Positions 18,555 through 27,779 of a DNA stretch of 64,000 nucleotides are shown piece after piece. The notes below the pieces were generated by a model. The model saw only the letters and a list, made by a program, of their open reading frames with translations. It did no database searches and was not told where the DNA came from. The translations under genes were made by a program, and so were the position numbers. The DNA comes from Flavobacteriaceae bacterium UBA980 (GTDB lineage: Bacteria > Bacteroidota > Bacteroidia > Flavobacteriales > Flavobacteriaceae), in assembly GCA_002292265.1 (NCBI GenBank), contig DBBQ01000039.1, forward strand, positions 62,001-126,000. The letters run 5' to 3'. Within the stretch, counting starts at the first letter, position 1; the number at the start of each line of letters is the position of its first letter.

Positions 18555-18935
18555 TCATCCAAATCTAAATCCAAGGCACAGCACAATCTTTTTGGACAAG
18601 AATCAGAGCAACGCGCTTTACAGTACCTCATAAAAAAAGGCTATCGTTTGTTAAAACAAAACTATCGTTTTGGTAAAGCAGAGGTAGATCTGCTGATGCA
18701 AAAAGATCAACTTTTGATTTGCGTGGAAGTTAAAGCTCGAAGTACCGACTTTTTTGGGTCTCCCGAACAATTTGTCTCCTCTAAAAAAATTAAACTTTTG
18801 GTGGGTGCTGTAGATCACTATATCTCATCAAATCAGTTGGATTGGGAAGTGCGTTTTGATATCCTAGCGTTTACCGTAAAGGGAGAACATTGGAAAGTAA
18901 AGCATATCAAAAATGCCTTTTACGCATTTGAATAG
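18555..18935 (+). CDS. YraN/UPF0102 family nuclease-like protein, start unresolved
   Basis: The frame contains the full UPF0102 pattern: AQHNLFGQESEQRALQYL, KKGYRLLKQNYRFGKAEVDLL, CVEVKARS and FDILAF, with the Glu, Asp and E-x-K residues of the restriction-endonuclease-like fold. Coordinates given here begin after the in-frame stop at 18552. No ATG, GTG or TTG occurs in frame before TTG at 18648, which would remove about 25 conserved residues. Either an unusual start is used or the start was lost. The gene diverges from metG. Family role: thought to be a structure-specific DNA enzyme, unproven. Confidence 0.75.
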   Translation, partial: SSKSKSKAQHNLFGQESEQRALQYLIKKGYRLLKQNYRFGKAEVDLLMQKDQLLICVEVKARSTDFFGSPEQFVSSKKIKLLVGAVDHYISSNQLDWEVRFDILAFTVKGEHWKVKHIKNAFYAFE

Positions 18936-19119
18936 TGTTTTATTTGTAACATTTTGTTTTAAATAATTACTTTTGTTAAAAATAAAACAAGAGTTTTAGT
19001 CCAGATTAGGTAATAGGATTTGTTGTAAAGTTCAAAAACACAAACAAAGCGACATTTTGCGATAGTTTTCGACTGGAGTAGAGTTTCTGTTATATAATTC
19101 GGGTTTAATAATAAATCTT

Positions 19120-19779
19120 ATGAAAACAATCGCTTCCACAGTTTCAGAATACGTAAAGACCAAACCTTATTTGGCCTCTGCTCTTTCAGACGGAATTATC
19201 AATTTGACTTCTTTAGCTCGGAAAATACATCCCGATATAGAGGCATTGATGAACAAGCCCGTAAATCAAGGCGCTATCATCATGTCTTTGAAAAGAGTCT
19301 CTGACGACGCCCGCTATACAGCGACTAAAAAGATCATCAAAGTATTAAAAAATCTGGGTGACATTACGGTGCGCTCCGCTTTGGTAGACTATGGATTTCT
19401 GCTGTCCGAAACCTTGTTACTGACACAAGCCAACTTGCTAAAAAAAATAGAATTTAAAAAAGATGTGTTTTACACTTCCTCCCGCGGGGTGGCAGAGAGC
19501 AATATCGTGGTCAGTCAAAATATAGTCCCTCTCGTGGATGAACTTTTTCAAAACGAGGTTTGCCAATCTAAAGTGGAAAACCTTTCTTCGATTACGATTA
19601 AATTGCCCACAGATAATGTAAAAATCCCAGGAATTTATTACTTCCTCTTTCAGCGTTTGTCTTGGGAAGGAGTCAACATTACGGAAGTCATTTCAACCTC
19701 CAATGAATTTACCATTTTGATGGATGAAGACCAAGTTGACATTGCTTTTAAGGTCATCAAAGATTTGAAAAACCTTTAG
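19120..19779 (+). CDS. ACT-domain protein, aspartate-kinase-like regulatory part
   Basis: 219 residues. The N-terminal half is helical and looks like a winged-helix region (YLASALSDGIINLTSLARKI), the C-terminal part resembles the ACT regulatory domain of aspartate kinase (IVPLVDELF, then IPGIYYFLFQRLSWEGVNITEVIST and EFTILMDEDQVDIAFKVI). The kinase domain itself is absent. Similar stand-alone proteins are found in Bacteroidota without known function. It converges on mfd and overlaps its end by four bases. Ligand unknown. Confidence 0.7.
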   Translation: MKTIASTVSEYVKTKPYLASALSDGIINLTSLARKIHPDIEALMNKPVNQGAIIMSLKRVSDDARYTATKKIIKVLKNLGDITVRSALVDYGFLLSETLLLTQANLLKKIEFKKDVFYTSSRGVAESNIVVSQNIVPLVDELFQNEVCQSKVENLSSITIKLPTDNVKIPGIYYFLFQRLSWEGVNITEVISTSNEFTILMDEDQVDIAFKVIKDLKNL

Positions 19780-22700
19780 TGAGGTACGACCAACTGCTTG
19801 AGCAGCTGGGTTAACTGTTGTACCTCATGAATATCACGAATGGACAAAAGCAGCTTAGGACCTGCTGGGATATTCTTTTCTTTGAGCACCATACGTGCTG
19901 CGTTTTTTTGAATTTGGGTCAACAGGTATTGAAACCGTTCTCCTTGAAAAAAATCACTCTGCTGATCAGAAAGAAAATAGCACAAACAGCTCCCTTTTTT
20001 AAGGATCAGTCGTTCCATGCCCAACTTGGTAGCCACCCACTTCAACCGTACACTTTCCATTAATTCTTTTGCTTCACGAGGTAATGAACCAAATCGATCT
20101 GTCAATTGCGCTTCAAACTCTTCAAGTTCTTTGGGGGTTTTAAGTTGACTGAGTTCTTGGTACAAAGCCAGACGCTCTTTGACAATATTGATGTAATTAT
20201 CGGGGAGGTAAATTTCGAGGTCGGTGTCAATTTGTACCTCCCGCACATAGCTTTTAAACTGATCGTTAGACTCGGACTCGTAGAGGTCTTTAAATTCGTT
20301 TTCCTTTAATTCTTCAATGGCTTGTTGCAAAATTTTCTGATAGGTTTCAAAACCCATTTCATTGATAAATCCACTTTGCTCTCCTCCCAGCAAATCTCCG
20401 GCTCCTCTAATTTCGAGATCTTTCATCGCAATTTGAATTCCAGATCCAATCGCAGAAAACTGTTCTATGGTTTTAATTCGTTTTTGAGCATCACTACTCA
20501 TCGCGCTGTAGGGAGGTGTGATGAAATAACAGAAGGCTTTTTTGTTACTTCTACCCACACGACCCCGCATCTGGTGAAGATCACTCAATCCAAAATTCTG
20601 AGCGTTATGGATAAACATCGTATTGGCGTTGGGAACATCCAATCCGTTTTCGATAATAGTGGTAGCGATAAGAATATCAAATTCCCCATTCATAAACCGA
20701 AGAAGCGTTTGCTCCAGTTTTTTTCCCTCCATTTGACCGTGGCCTATAGCAATTCGGGCATCGGGAACGAGGCGTTGGATCATTCCAGCGATTTCCTGGA
20801 TGTTTTCCACTCTGTTGTGAATAAAAAACACTTGCCCCCCCCGTTGTAATTCGTAAAGAATACCATCTCGAATCTGTACTTCACTAAAACGGACGACCTC
20901 ACTTTCTATGGGATAGCGATTGGGAGGGGGCGTAGCGATTATAGACAAGTCCCGAGCTGCCATCAGACTGAACTGTAAAGTTCTAGGAATGGGGGTGGCG
21001 GTGAGTGTCAACACATCAATATTTGCTTTTAAGGATCGGATCCGTTCTTTGACCGAAACACCAAACTTTTGCTCTTCATCTACAATCAAGAGGCCCAAAT
21101 CATGAAAAACTACATTCTTATTTACCAGTTGATGGGTGCCGATGAGGATGTCGATTTTTCCAGCTGCAAGATCTTTTAGAATTTGGGTTTTGTCTTTGGA
21201 CGACCGAAACCGGTTCAGGTAATCTACCCGCACTGGCAATTCTTTCAGGCGTTGGGAAAATGTTTTGAAATGCTGAAAAGCCAAAATGGTGGTGGGTACC
21301 AAAACAACGACTTGCTTGCTGTTGTCTACCGCTTTAAATGCGGCGCGTATAGCCACCTCCGTTTTTCCGAAACCTACATCGCCACAGATCAACCGATCCA
21401 TAGGTTGGGTAGACTCCATATCGGCTTTGATGGCTTGGGTTGCTTTTTCCTGATCTGGCGTGTCTTCAAATAAAAATGAAGCTTCGAGTTCCCATTGCAG
21501 GTAACTATCCGGATCAAAGGCAAAGCCTATTTTCTGTCGGCGTTTGGCATAGAGTTCAATTAAATCAAAGGCGATTTCTTTAACCTTTTTCTTGGTCTTT
21601 TGTTTCAGGGCTTTCCAAGCTTTAGACCCCAGTTTGTAAATCTTCGGGACAGAACCTTCTTTTCCCGCATAGCGACTAATTTTATGCAGGGAGTGGATGC
21701 TCAAGTAGAGAATATCTCGTTCTCCATAAATCAATTTGATAGTTTCCTGCCACTTTCCTTCCACTTCAATGCGTTGCAAGCCTCCAAAGGTTCCAATTCC
21801 GTGGTCAATATGGGTTACATAGTCGCCCACTTCCATTTGGGTCAACTCTTTAAGACTTAATGCTTCTTTTTTTCTACGATCCGATTTCAGCTGGTATTTG
21901 TGGTAGCGTTCAAAAATTTGATGATCTGAAAAACAAGCCCACTGCGCTTCTAAATCCTCAAAACCTTCGTAAATGGGAAGTACCTCTGTTTGGTAATGCA
22001 CCTTTTCTTCCATTTCTTCAAAAATATCATGGAAGCGTTTGGCTTGTTGTTCATTACTGCAAAAGAGCGTGTTTTGATAGCCGCTTTGCATATTTTTATT
22101 GAGATGAGCGACCAGCAAATCAAACTTTTTGTTGAAAGGGGGTTGAGGGCTTTGCTTGATAAAAAGCTGGTCTTGAATTTTCAATTGTTCCGTTTTTTCA
22201 AGTACTAAAACGGATTTGTTTTGGCAATCTGCAATCCATTCTTGGGGGTTTACAAATAAAGTCTCAGGTGGGTATTGAGTAGTGGTGTCTAGACTGCGAA
22301 AGGTGGTTTCTGCCTTTTCGTAAAGTTGTTCCAAACGAGTAGTCGTTTTATCAAAATCTGCAAAGACAAAACAGCTTTCCTCAGAAAAAAATGAAAGTAA
22401 TGTTTTGCGTTTGTCCGTAAAGTCGTGGTCCGAAGTGTTGGGGAGTAATTCAATTTCATCAAAAGCGGTAATCGATCGTTGTGTAACCACATCAAAACTG
22501 GACAAGCGTTCTACGGTTTCGTCAAAAAACTCGATCCGGTAAGGATGCTGATAGGCAAAAGAAAAAACATCGATAATGCCACCACGTACCGCAAATTCTC
22601 CAGGTGCTGAGACAAAGTCCACCCGTTCAAAGCCCATTTCAAAAAGACGTTCGTTGATGTGTCCTAAAGCAACTTCCGTATCTTTTTTTAAATTCAAAGC

Positions 22701-23021
22701 AATCCGTTTTAAGGTATGCTGAGAAATGATTTTTTCAAATACTGCCTGAGGATAGGTCACTACAATGCTTGGCTTTTTGGAAGTGCTGAGTTTCTTCAGG
22801 ACTTCAGAACGAAGTAAAATATTAGCATTGTCAGTCGTTTCCGGAGCATAGGGCTGTCGGTAACTGGCTGGAAAATAAAGTACGTTACTTGGACTCAGCA
22901 AGCGTTCTAGATCATTTAGAAAATAAGCCGCTTGCTCGGGATTTTCGTGAACCAGTAAGACGGATTGATTTTGTTTTTGAAATGCAGCTGCAAGACGAAA
23001 AGACAAGCCTGAACCGACCAA
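19776..23021 (-). CDS. mfd: transcription-repair coupling factor Mfd
   Basis: At least 1081 residues. The UvrB-like N-terminus (GSGLSFRLAAAF, then YFPASYRQPYAPETTDNANILLRSE), the RNA polymerase-interacting CarD-like domain (MEVGDYVTHIDHGIGTFGGL near 395), Walker A (GDVGFGKTEVA near 550), DEEQ (near 648), the motif-VI region MRGRVGRSNKKAF and the C-terminal TRCF domain are all present. Mfd removes stalled RNA polymerase and recruits UvrA. The start given is TTG; the frame stays open 41 codons further to 23144 and those codons look like real Mfd N-terminus (ending VQIKGLVGSG), but contain no ATG, GTG or TTG. It follows pdeM directly and is likely the last gene of the repair operon. Confidence 0.93.
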   Translation of the reverse strand: MVGSGLSFRLAAAFQKQNQSVLLVHENPEQAAYFLNDLERLLSPSNVLYFPASYRQPYAPETTDNANILLRSEVLKKLSTSKKPSIVVTYPQAVFEKIISQHTLKRIALNLKKDTEVALGHINERLFEMGFERVDFVSAPGEFAVRGGIIDVFSFAYQHPYRIEFFDETVERLSSFDVVTQRSITAFDEIELLPNTSDHDFTDKRKTLLSFFSEESCFVFADFDKTTTRLEQLYEKAETTFRSLDTTTQYPPETLFVNPQEWIADCQNKSVLVLEKTEQLKIQDQLFIKQSPQPPFNKKFDLLVAHLNKNMQSGYQNTLFCSNEQQAKRFHDIFEEMEEKVHYQTEVLPIYEGFEDLEAQWACFSDHQIFERYHKYQLKSDRRKKEALSLKELTQMEVGDYVTHIDHGIGTFGGLQRIEVEGKWQETIKLIYGERDILYLSIHSLHKISRYAGKEGSVPKIYKLGSKAWKALKQKTKKKVKEIAFDLIELYAKRRQKIGFAFDPDSYLQWELEASFLFEDTPDQEKATQAIKADMESTQPMDRLICGDVGFGKTEVAIRAAFKAVDNSKQVVVLVPTTILAFQHFKTFSQRLKELPVRVDYLNRFRSSKDKTQILKDLAAGKIDILIGTHQLVNKNVVFHDLGLLIVDEEQKFGVSVKERIRSLKANIDVLTLTATPIPRTLQFSLMAARDLSIIATPPPNRYPIESEVVRFSEVQIRDGILYELQRGGQVFFIHNRVENIQEIAGMIQRLVPDARIAIGHGQMEGKKLEQTLLRFMNGEFDILIATTIIENGLDVPNANTMFIHNAQNFGLSDLHQMRGRVGRSNKKAFCYFITPPYSAMSSDAQKRIKTIEQFSAIGSGIQIAMKDLEIRGAGDLLGGEQSGFINEMGFETYQKILQQAIEELKENEFKDLYESESNDQFKSYVREVQIDTDLEIYLPDNYINIVKERLALYQELSQLKTPKELEEFEAQLTDRFGSLPREAKELMESVRLKWVATKLGMERLILKKGSCLCYFLSDQQSDFFQGERFQYLLTQIQKNAARMVLKEKNIPAGPKLLLSIRDIHEVQQLTQLLKQLVVPH

Positions 23022-23137
23022 ACCTTTGATTTGGACGCATTGCTTTTCAGAAAAAGAGGCTTGGAGTTTCTTCTGGGAAGCAAGTGGATCAAAAACGTTT
23101 AGTAACGGATTGATTTTTTTTTGATAAAGATAATTCC

Positions 23138-23782
23138 TTAGATTTTATTTTCTCGGATTTCCGTCACTTCTTTTCCGGTATTCACATAAACTTGATCTCC
23201 TTCTTTGGGAGTCAAAATATGTAAACCCGTAAAAGCGCCAAAGGCCGGGAGGATCATTTGCTGTGGAGACTGAAAAAAGCAGGGCATTTTCATTTGTTGC
23301 AAACCACTCCCTTTGAGTTTGACCCCAGGGTGGACATGCCCACAAAAGACAAAGTGCGTTTCTTTTTTAGTAGGGAAATGCGAAAAGTAGAAGCCCTCTT
23401 CCATAAGCTGATCGACCACTTGAAGTCCGATCTCCTCAAACTGGGCAGCGGGGATCACATCGTGATTGCCTTCGACTAAAACCATTGACGCTTTTTGTTG
23501 TTTGACCCAGGCGGTAAATAAGAGCCATTCGTTGTTTTGGAAGCTGTGAAAAAGATCTCCTAAAAACAAAAAACGCGCTATGGGAAATTCTGCTAAAAGT
23601 GCAGTGATTTTTTGGTAAAAAGCACCTTCTGCTTTTCGGGGAACAGCAATCCCATTTTTGCGAAAGTGAGCGACTTTTCCCAAATGAACATCGGCTAACA
23701 AAAGGGTCTTTTGTTCTTCCCAAAAGACGGCCCCACTGGGGTGTAACACAAAATGATTTTCTTTGATTTTGATCCGCTTCAT
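23138..23782 (-). CDS. pdeM: ligase-associated metallophosphoesterase PdeM
   Basis: 214 residues. Calcineurin-like metallophosphoesterase motifs are in order: LADVHLGKVAHF (D-x-H, about 29-40), GDLFHSF, EGNHDV, and CGHVHPGVKL. In the ligase-associated DNA damage response set this protein is called PdeM, a predicted metal-dependent phosphoesterase acting with the exonuclease, helicase and ligase. Its ATG overlaps the helicase stop by four bases. A run of nine A on the coding strand follows its stop, at the junction with mfd. Confidence 0.9.
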   Translation of the reverse strand: MKRIKIKENHFVLHPSGAVFWEEQKTLLLADVHLGKVAHFRKNGIAVPRKAEGAFYQKITALLAEFPIARFLFLGDLFHSFQNNEWLLFTAWVKQQKASMVLVEGNHDVIPAAQFEEIGLQVVDQLMEEGFYFSHFPTKKETHFVFCGHVHPGVKLKGSGLQQMKMPCFFQSPQQMILPAFGAFTGLHILTPKEGDQVYVNTGKEVTEIRENKI

Positions 23783-26196
23783 TCTCCTGCTTTTTCCAAT
23801 TGAAGGTACATTTTCTTGATGCGATCTTCTACACTTTCAGAAGAGAGTTTAGAACGGATTCGGTCTGTGATTAATGGGAACGAAAAGGGGGTGGGCTGGC
23901 TGCAGTCTCGCCATATGATTTCTTGGCCAGCGATGTTTTCAAACACTTGGGTCATGCGCCCGTTTTCCATGCCGTGGTCAAAGGTTTCCTCAAGGGCTTG
24001 TTGGTACAATAAGTTATCGGGTTCATAATCTTTAAAAACATCATAGAACAATTGCGAGCCACTTTGTAGGTGTTTGGCCTTAATCGGTTTATTTGGGAAA
24101 CCTTGAAAGACCAAACCCGAGATCACAGCAATATCCCGAAAGCGGCGTCTGGCCATTTCTGATACGTTGATGCTTTTTTCTAAATCCTCGTGTAAATGGT
24201 CCAGGGTCAAAAGATTATTGTCTAAAAAATCGTCCTTAGCAAAAGGCTGGTCGGACAATAATTCAAAGCCATAATCATTAAAAGACATGCTAAAGGTGAT
24301 GGGCGATAAGAGACTTACGCGATAAGCCATCAAACTGGCCATGGCCTCGTGAATGGCGTAGCCTTCGAAAGGATAAAAGACAGTGTGGTAGCCCTCTCTG
24401 GTTTGAAAGCGTTCAATTAAAAATTGATTGGGCTGCGGGATAATTGACTCCCGCTGTTGTTGATAAAATACAGGTGCGAGGGCTTTAAATTCTGGAGTTT
24501 CGAGATTGCGTTCTTCACACAAAGCTTGTTTCAATAAATCACTCAAGTGAGCACTAAAACTCATGCGTCCCCCCATCCAGGCAGGGATACGACTTTTTTT
24601 GGATTTTGACTTTCGTACAATGACCTCCATATTGTGCATGCGAATCAATTCCAGATTACGTCCAGAAAAGGTAAAGACATCCCCCGGTTTTAATTTGGCG
24701 ACAAACCATTCTTCGACGGTGCCAAGATAGCCTCCTTTTTGGTATCGTATTTTTAGATTGGCATCGCTCACGATGGTTCCCATCGAAAGGCGGTGGCGCA
24801 TAGCAATGCCTTTGTTGAGGACCTTAAGCGTGCCATCTTCTAACACATTGACCTTTTTGTATTCGTCATAGTGTTCCAGGCTTTGACTTCCTTTAACTAA
24901 GAAGTTGAGCAGCCACTGCCAGCGTTCTTCGTCTAGGGTTTGAAAGCAAAAGGTGTTTTGAAGGATGGGGAAAAGTTCCTTTGGCTGAAAGCCTTTTCCT
25001 ACGGCAAGGGTCATTAAAAATTGTAGTAGAACGTCATAAGAATTGAGAAAGGGGATGCGGTCTTCGATTTGCTGTTGTTCGATTCCTCTTTGCAGCGCAA
25101 CCGATTCGATCAACTCCATCGCATGGGTGGGAAGGAAGTGAATGGTACTGCCAGCTTTGGGACGGTGGCCACTGCGTCCCGCCCGCTGAATAAAGCGCCC
25201 TACTCCTTTTGGGCTACCTATTTGTACACAGTTTTCTACTGGAGAAAAATCCACTCCTAAATCTAGACTGGAGGTGCAGACTACCACCTTGAGTTGTTCC
25301 TGTCTCAGCGCATCTTCTACCCACAAGCGAATTTTCTTATCAATGCTCCCATGGTGCATGGCGATGCTCCCGGCTAGATTAGAATCGGCTTCTAAAAGGC
25401 GATGAAACCAAATTTCACATTGTGCCCGAGTGTTGGTAAAAATCAGGGTGGTCTTATTTTTTTGCACCAATTTTAAAACCTGCGGCAAAAGGTGGATCCC
25501 TAAATGCCCTCGCCATGGGAAGCTCTCCATGTTTTTTGGCAATATGGACTTGACCTTGATTTTCTTTTTGATTTGGGCATTGACTGTCACATAATTCTCG
25601 ATGGGGCCCAACAAGATTTCTCGAGCTAAATCTTTATCCCCCAGTGTAGCCGAAATCCCCCAAACTTTTAGCTCTGGAAAGAAAGAGCGTAAATAAGCAA
25701 TGGTTAATTCCACTTGAACCCCGCGTTTTGTTCCTAAGAGTTCGTGCCATTCGTCCACCACAATTACCTTGAGATGTTGAAAGCTTTTGGGGTGGTCTTT
25801 GGTGCTCAATAAAACATGTAAACTTTCTGGGGTAGTGACAAGGCCAAAAGAGGGTTTGCGTTTCTGTTTGGCGCGTTCACTTTGAGAAGTATCTCCAGTT
25901 CGCATCGCGATGTTGAGGTCTGGATGCAGCTCGCTAGTCATGCGCTGGGTGGCCTGTTGAATCTCCACCGCCAAAGCGCGTAAAGGCGTAATCCAAAGAG
26001 CTTGAATCCCCACAGGATGCTTTTTTATTTTAAGGGCTTCTTGCAGGATCCCGCCCCAAAGGGCAAAGGTTTTTCCGCTACCCGTGGGAGCGTGAAGCAT
26101 GCCATTTTTCCCTTCTCCATAGGCCTTCCAGCAGTCTTTTTGAAAGGCTTGAGGGGTCCAACCCTGTGCTTTAAACCATTGCCGTACTGTTGTCAT
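23779..26196 (-). CDS. ligase-associated DEXH-box helicase (Lhr-type)
   Basis: 805 residues. Walker A is APTGSGKTFAL (near 36), the DEXH box is VVDEWHELLG, SAT appears as GISATLGDK, and motif VI as IQRAGRSGHRP. The long C-terminal part is the Lhr winged-helix and beta-barrel region (MGTIVSDANLKIRYQKGG, GDVFTFSGRNLEL). Lhr-type enzymes unwind DNA or RNA:DNA duplexes 3' to 5'; this short form is the one coupled with an ATP-dependent ligase, a nuclease and PdeM. It overlaps both neighbours by four bases, indicating tight coupling. Confidence 0.92.
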   Translation of the reverse strand: MTTVRQWFKAQGWTPQAFQKDCWKAYGEGKNGMLHAPTGSGKTFALWGGILQEALKIKKHPVGIQALWITPLRALAVEIQQATQRMTSELHPDLNIAMRTGDTSQSERAKQKRKPSFGLVTTPESLHVLLSTKDHPKSFQHLKVIVVDEWHELLGTKRGVQVELTIAYLRSFFPELKVWGISATLGDKDLAREILLGPIENYVTVNAQIKKKIKVKSILPKNMESFPWRGHLGIHLLPQVLKLVQKNKTTLIFTNTRAQCEIWFHRLLEADSNLAGSIAMHHGSIDKKIRLWVEDALRQEQLKVVVCTSSLDLGVDFSPVENCVQIGSPKGVGRFIQRAGRSGHRPKAGSTIHFLPTHAMELIESVALQRGIEQQQIEDRIPFLNSYDVLLQFLMTLAVGKGFQPKELFPILQNTFCFQTLDEERWQWLLNFLVKGSQSLEHYDEYKKVNVLEDGTLKVLNKGIAMRHRLSMGTIVSDANLKIRYQKGGYLGTVEEWFVAKLKPGDVFTFSGRNLELIRMHNMEVIVRKSKSKKSRIPAWMGGRMSFSAHLSDLLKQALCEERNLETPEFKALAPVFYQQQRESIIPQPNQFLIERFQTREGYHTVFYPFEGYAIHEAMASLMAYRVSLLSPITFSMSFNDYGFELLSDQPFAKDDFLDNNLLTLDHLHEDLEKSINVSEMARRRFRDIAVISGLVFQGFPNKPIKAKHLQSGSQLFYDVFKDYEPDNLLYQQALEETFDHGMENGRMTQVFENIAGQEIIWRDCSQPTPFSFPLITDRIRSKLSSESVEDRIKKMYLQLEKAGE

Positions 26197-27779
26197 GGGA
26201 GCAATTGTTTGAGGTCCTCAAGACTGTTGGCCTCTGTAATTTTTTTGTCGTGTCGCCAGCGTAAAATACGGGGGAATCGCACGGCAACTCCGCTTTTATG
26301 TCGGGGAGAAGCCGCAATGCCTTCAAAGGCAATTTCAAAAACCAACTCGGGTTTGACTTGTCTCACTGGGCCAAAGCGATCTAAGGTATTTTGCTTGACA
26401 AAATGGTCCACCTTTTTGATTTCGGCATCGGTTAAACCCGAATAGGCTTTGGCAAAGGTGACTAGAGTATCCTCTTGCCAAAGGCCAAAAGTATAATCGG
26501 TATAAAGATTGGTGCGTCGCCCATGGCCACGCATGGCATAGGTTAAAACCGCATCGATGGTCTTGGGGTCTGATTTCCATTTCCACCAAGTCCCTTTTTT
26601 CCGCCCCACGGCATAGGGAGAATCCCTGTGCTTGAGCATTAAGCCTTCACTGCGTTTTTCTGCTGCTTTTTCACGTTCAATCGCAACTTCTTCCCAGCTG
26701 GAAAATTGCAAAACTTCTGATAATAATAGGGGGACATTTGCTCCTTTAACTTGATTGTATAGCTTCGTCAAAAGGTCTTGCCGTTCTGCCAAAGGAAGTG
26801 CGCGCATGTCTTTTCCTTCCCATTCTAAAAGATCATACAGCATGATCACAATGGGAATATCTTTTTGAAGTTTTTGAGAAACGGTCTTTCGCCCGATGCG
26901 TTTTTGCAAGGCGTTAAAATCGCCAATTTGTTCGTCTTTATACGGCAGTAGTTCTCCGTCCATTACTGTCCCGTTAGGGAGATGATCAGCGAGACAAGCC
27001 AGTTCTGGAAACTTATCGGTGATTAATTCTTCCCCCCGACTCCATAAAAAATGTTTGCCCTCTCGAACGATTAATTGAGCACGTATTCCGTCCCATTTGT
27101 GTTCGACATGCCAGTTTTCGACCGCTTCTTTTTCTTTAAAATCGTCTTCTAAGGCATAGGCCAAAAAGAAGGGGTAGGGCTGGGAGATTTGATCTTCTGG
27201 ATTGGGATTTAAGATGAGTTCGTCAAAGGTGGTGGTCTGTGGGGACCATTGTCCCATCAAGCGGTGGGCTAAGATGTTTTCGTCTATGTCTACTGCTTTT
27301 GATAAAGCACGGGTCATTAATTTTTGACTCACTCCGATGCGAAAACCCCCAGTGAGGATTTTATTAAAGACAAAGCGTTCAAAGTTGTCTAGGCTCTGCC
27401 AGCGGTTAAGGATATAGGCTTTTTTTTCTTCCTCCTCTTTGGGTTTTAAGGCGATGATTTCTTCGATGCATTGGGAGAGGGAAGGGGGTGTTCCTTTGGC
27501 TTCCTGTTGGACTAAAAGGGCGATGGTTTCGGCCAGGTCTCCCACGATATGATAGGATTCTTCAAAAAGCCATTCGGGCAATTGTGCGAGTTCTGCTGCC
27601 CAGGCCCGCATCAAAGTAGTGGTGACTGGGCGCGAGGGTCTGCGATGGGATAAAAGGGCGACGGCCCACAGGGCATCCTCTTTTGGCGCAGCCTTAAAAT
27701 ACTGGGTCAAGGCAGCGACTTTTTTAGTGGTTTTGTTGGTGCTGTCAAGCTCCTCGATCAAAGCGGCAAAACGTCTCAT
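26193..27779 (-). CDS. ATP-dependent DNA ligase of the ligase-associated repair system
   Basis: 528 residues. The N-terminal helical DNA-binding domain precedes the nucleotidyltransferase core: EHKWDGIRAQL (near 229), with the lysine that carries AMP, then DGELLPY, RSEGLMLKHRDSPY and TWWKWK, followed by an OB-fold. This is the ATP-dependent LigB/LigD-core type, distinct from the NAD-dependent LigA that every bacterium needs for replication, so it serves repair. It overlaps the nuclease stop by four bases and the helicase start by four. It defines the ligase-associated DNA damage response operon. Confidence 0.93.
   Translation of the reverse strand: MRRFAALIEELDSTNKTTKKVAALTQYFKAAPKEDALWAVALLSHRRPSRPVTTTLMRAWAAELAQLPEWLFEESYHIVGDLAETIALLVQQEAKGTPPSLSQCIEEIIALKPKEEEEKKAYILNRWQSLDNFERFVFNKILTGGFRIGVSQKLMTRALSKAVDIDENILAHRLMGQWSPQTTTFDELILNPNPEDQISQPYPFFLAYALEDDFKEKEAVENWHVEHKWDGIRAQLIVREGKHFLWSRGEELITDKFPELACLADHLPNGTVMDGELLPYKDEQIGDFNALQKRIGRKTVSQKLQKDIPIVIMLYDLLEWEGKDMRALPLAERQDLLTKLYNQVKGANVPLLLSEVLQFSSWEEVAIEREKAAEKRSEGLMLKHRDSPYAVGRKKGTWWKWKSDPKTIDAVLTYAMRGHGRRTNLYTDYTFGLWQEDTLVTFAKAYSGLTDAEIKKVDHFVKQNTLDRFGPVRQVKPELVFEIAFEGIAASPRHKSGVAVRFPRILRWRHDKKITEANSLEDLKQLLP

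Noticed and set aside
23114..23122. Nine-base A run between pdeM and mfd as the cause of the lost mfd start
   Set aside because: Shifting the frame in either direction does not bring in an ATG; no ATG exists nearby in any frame.
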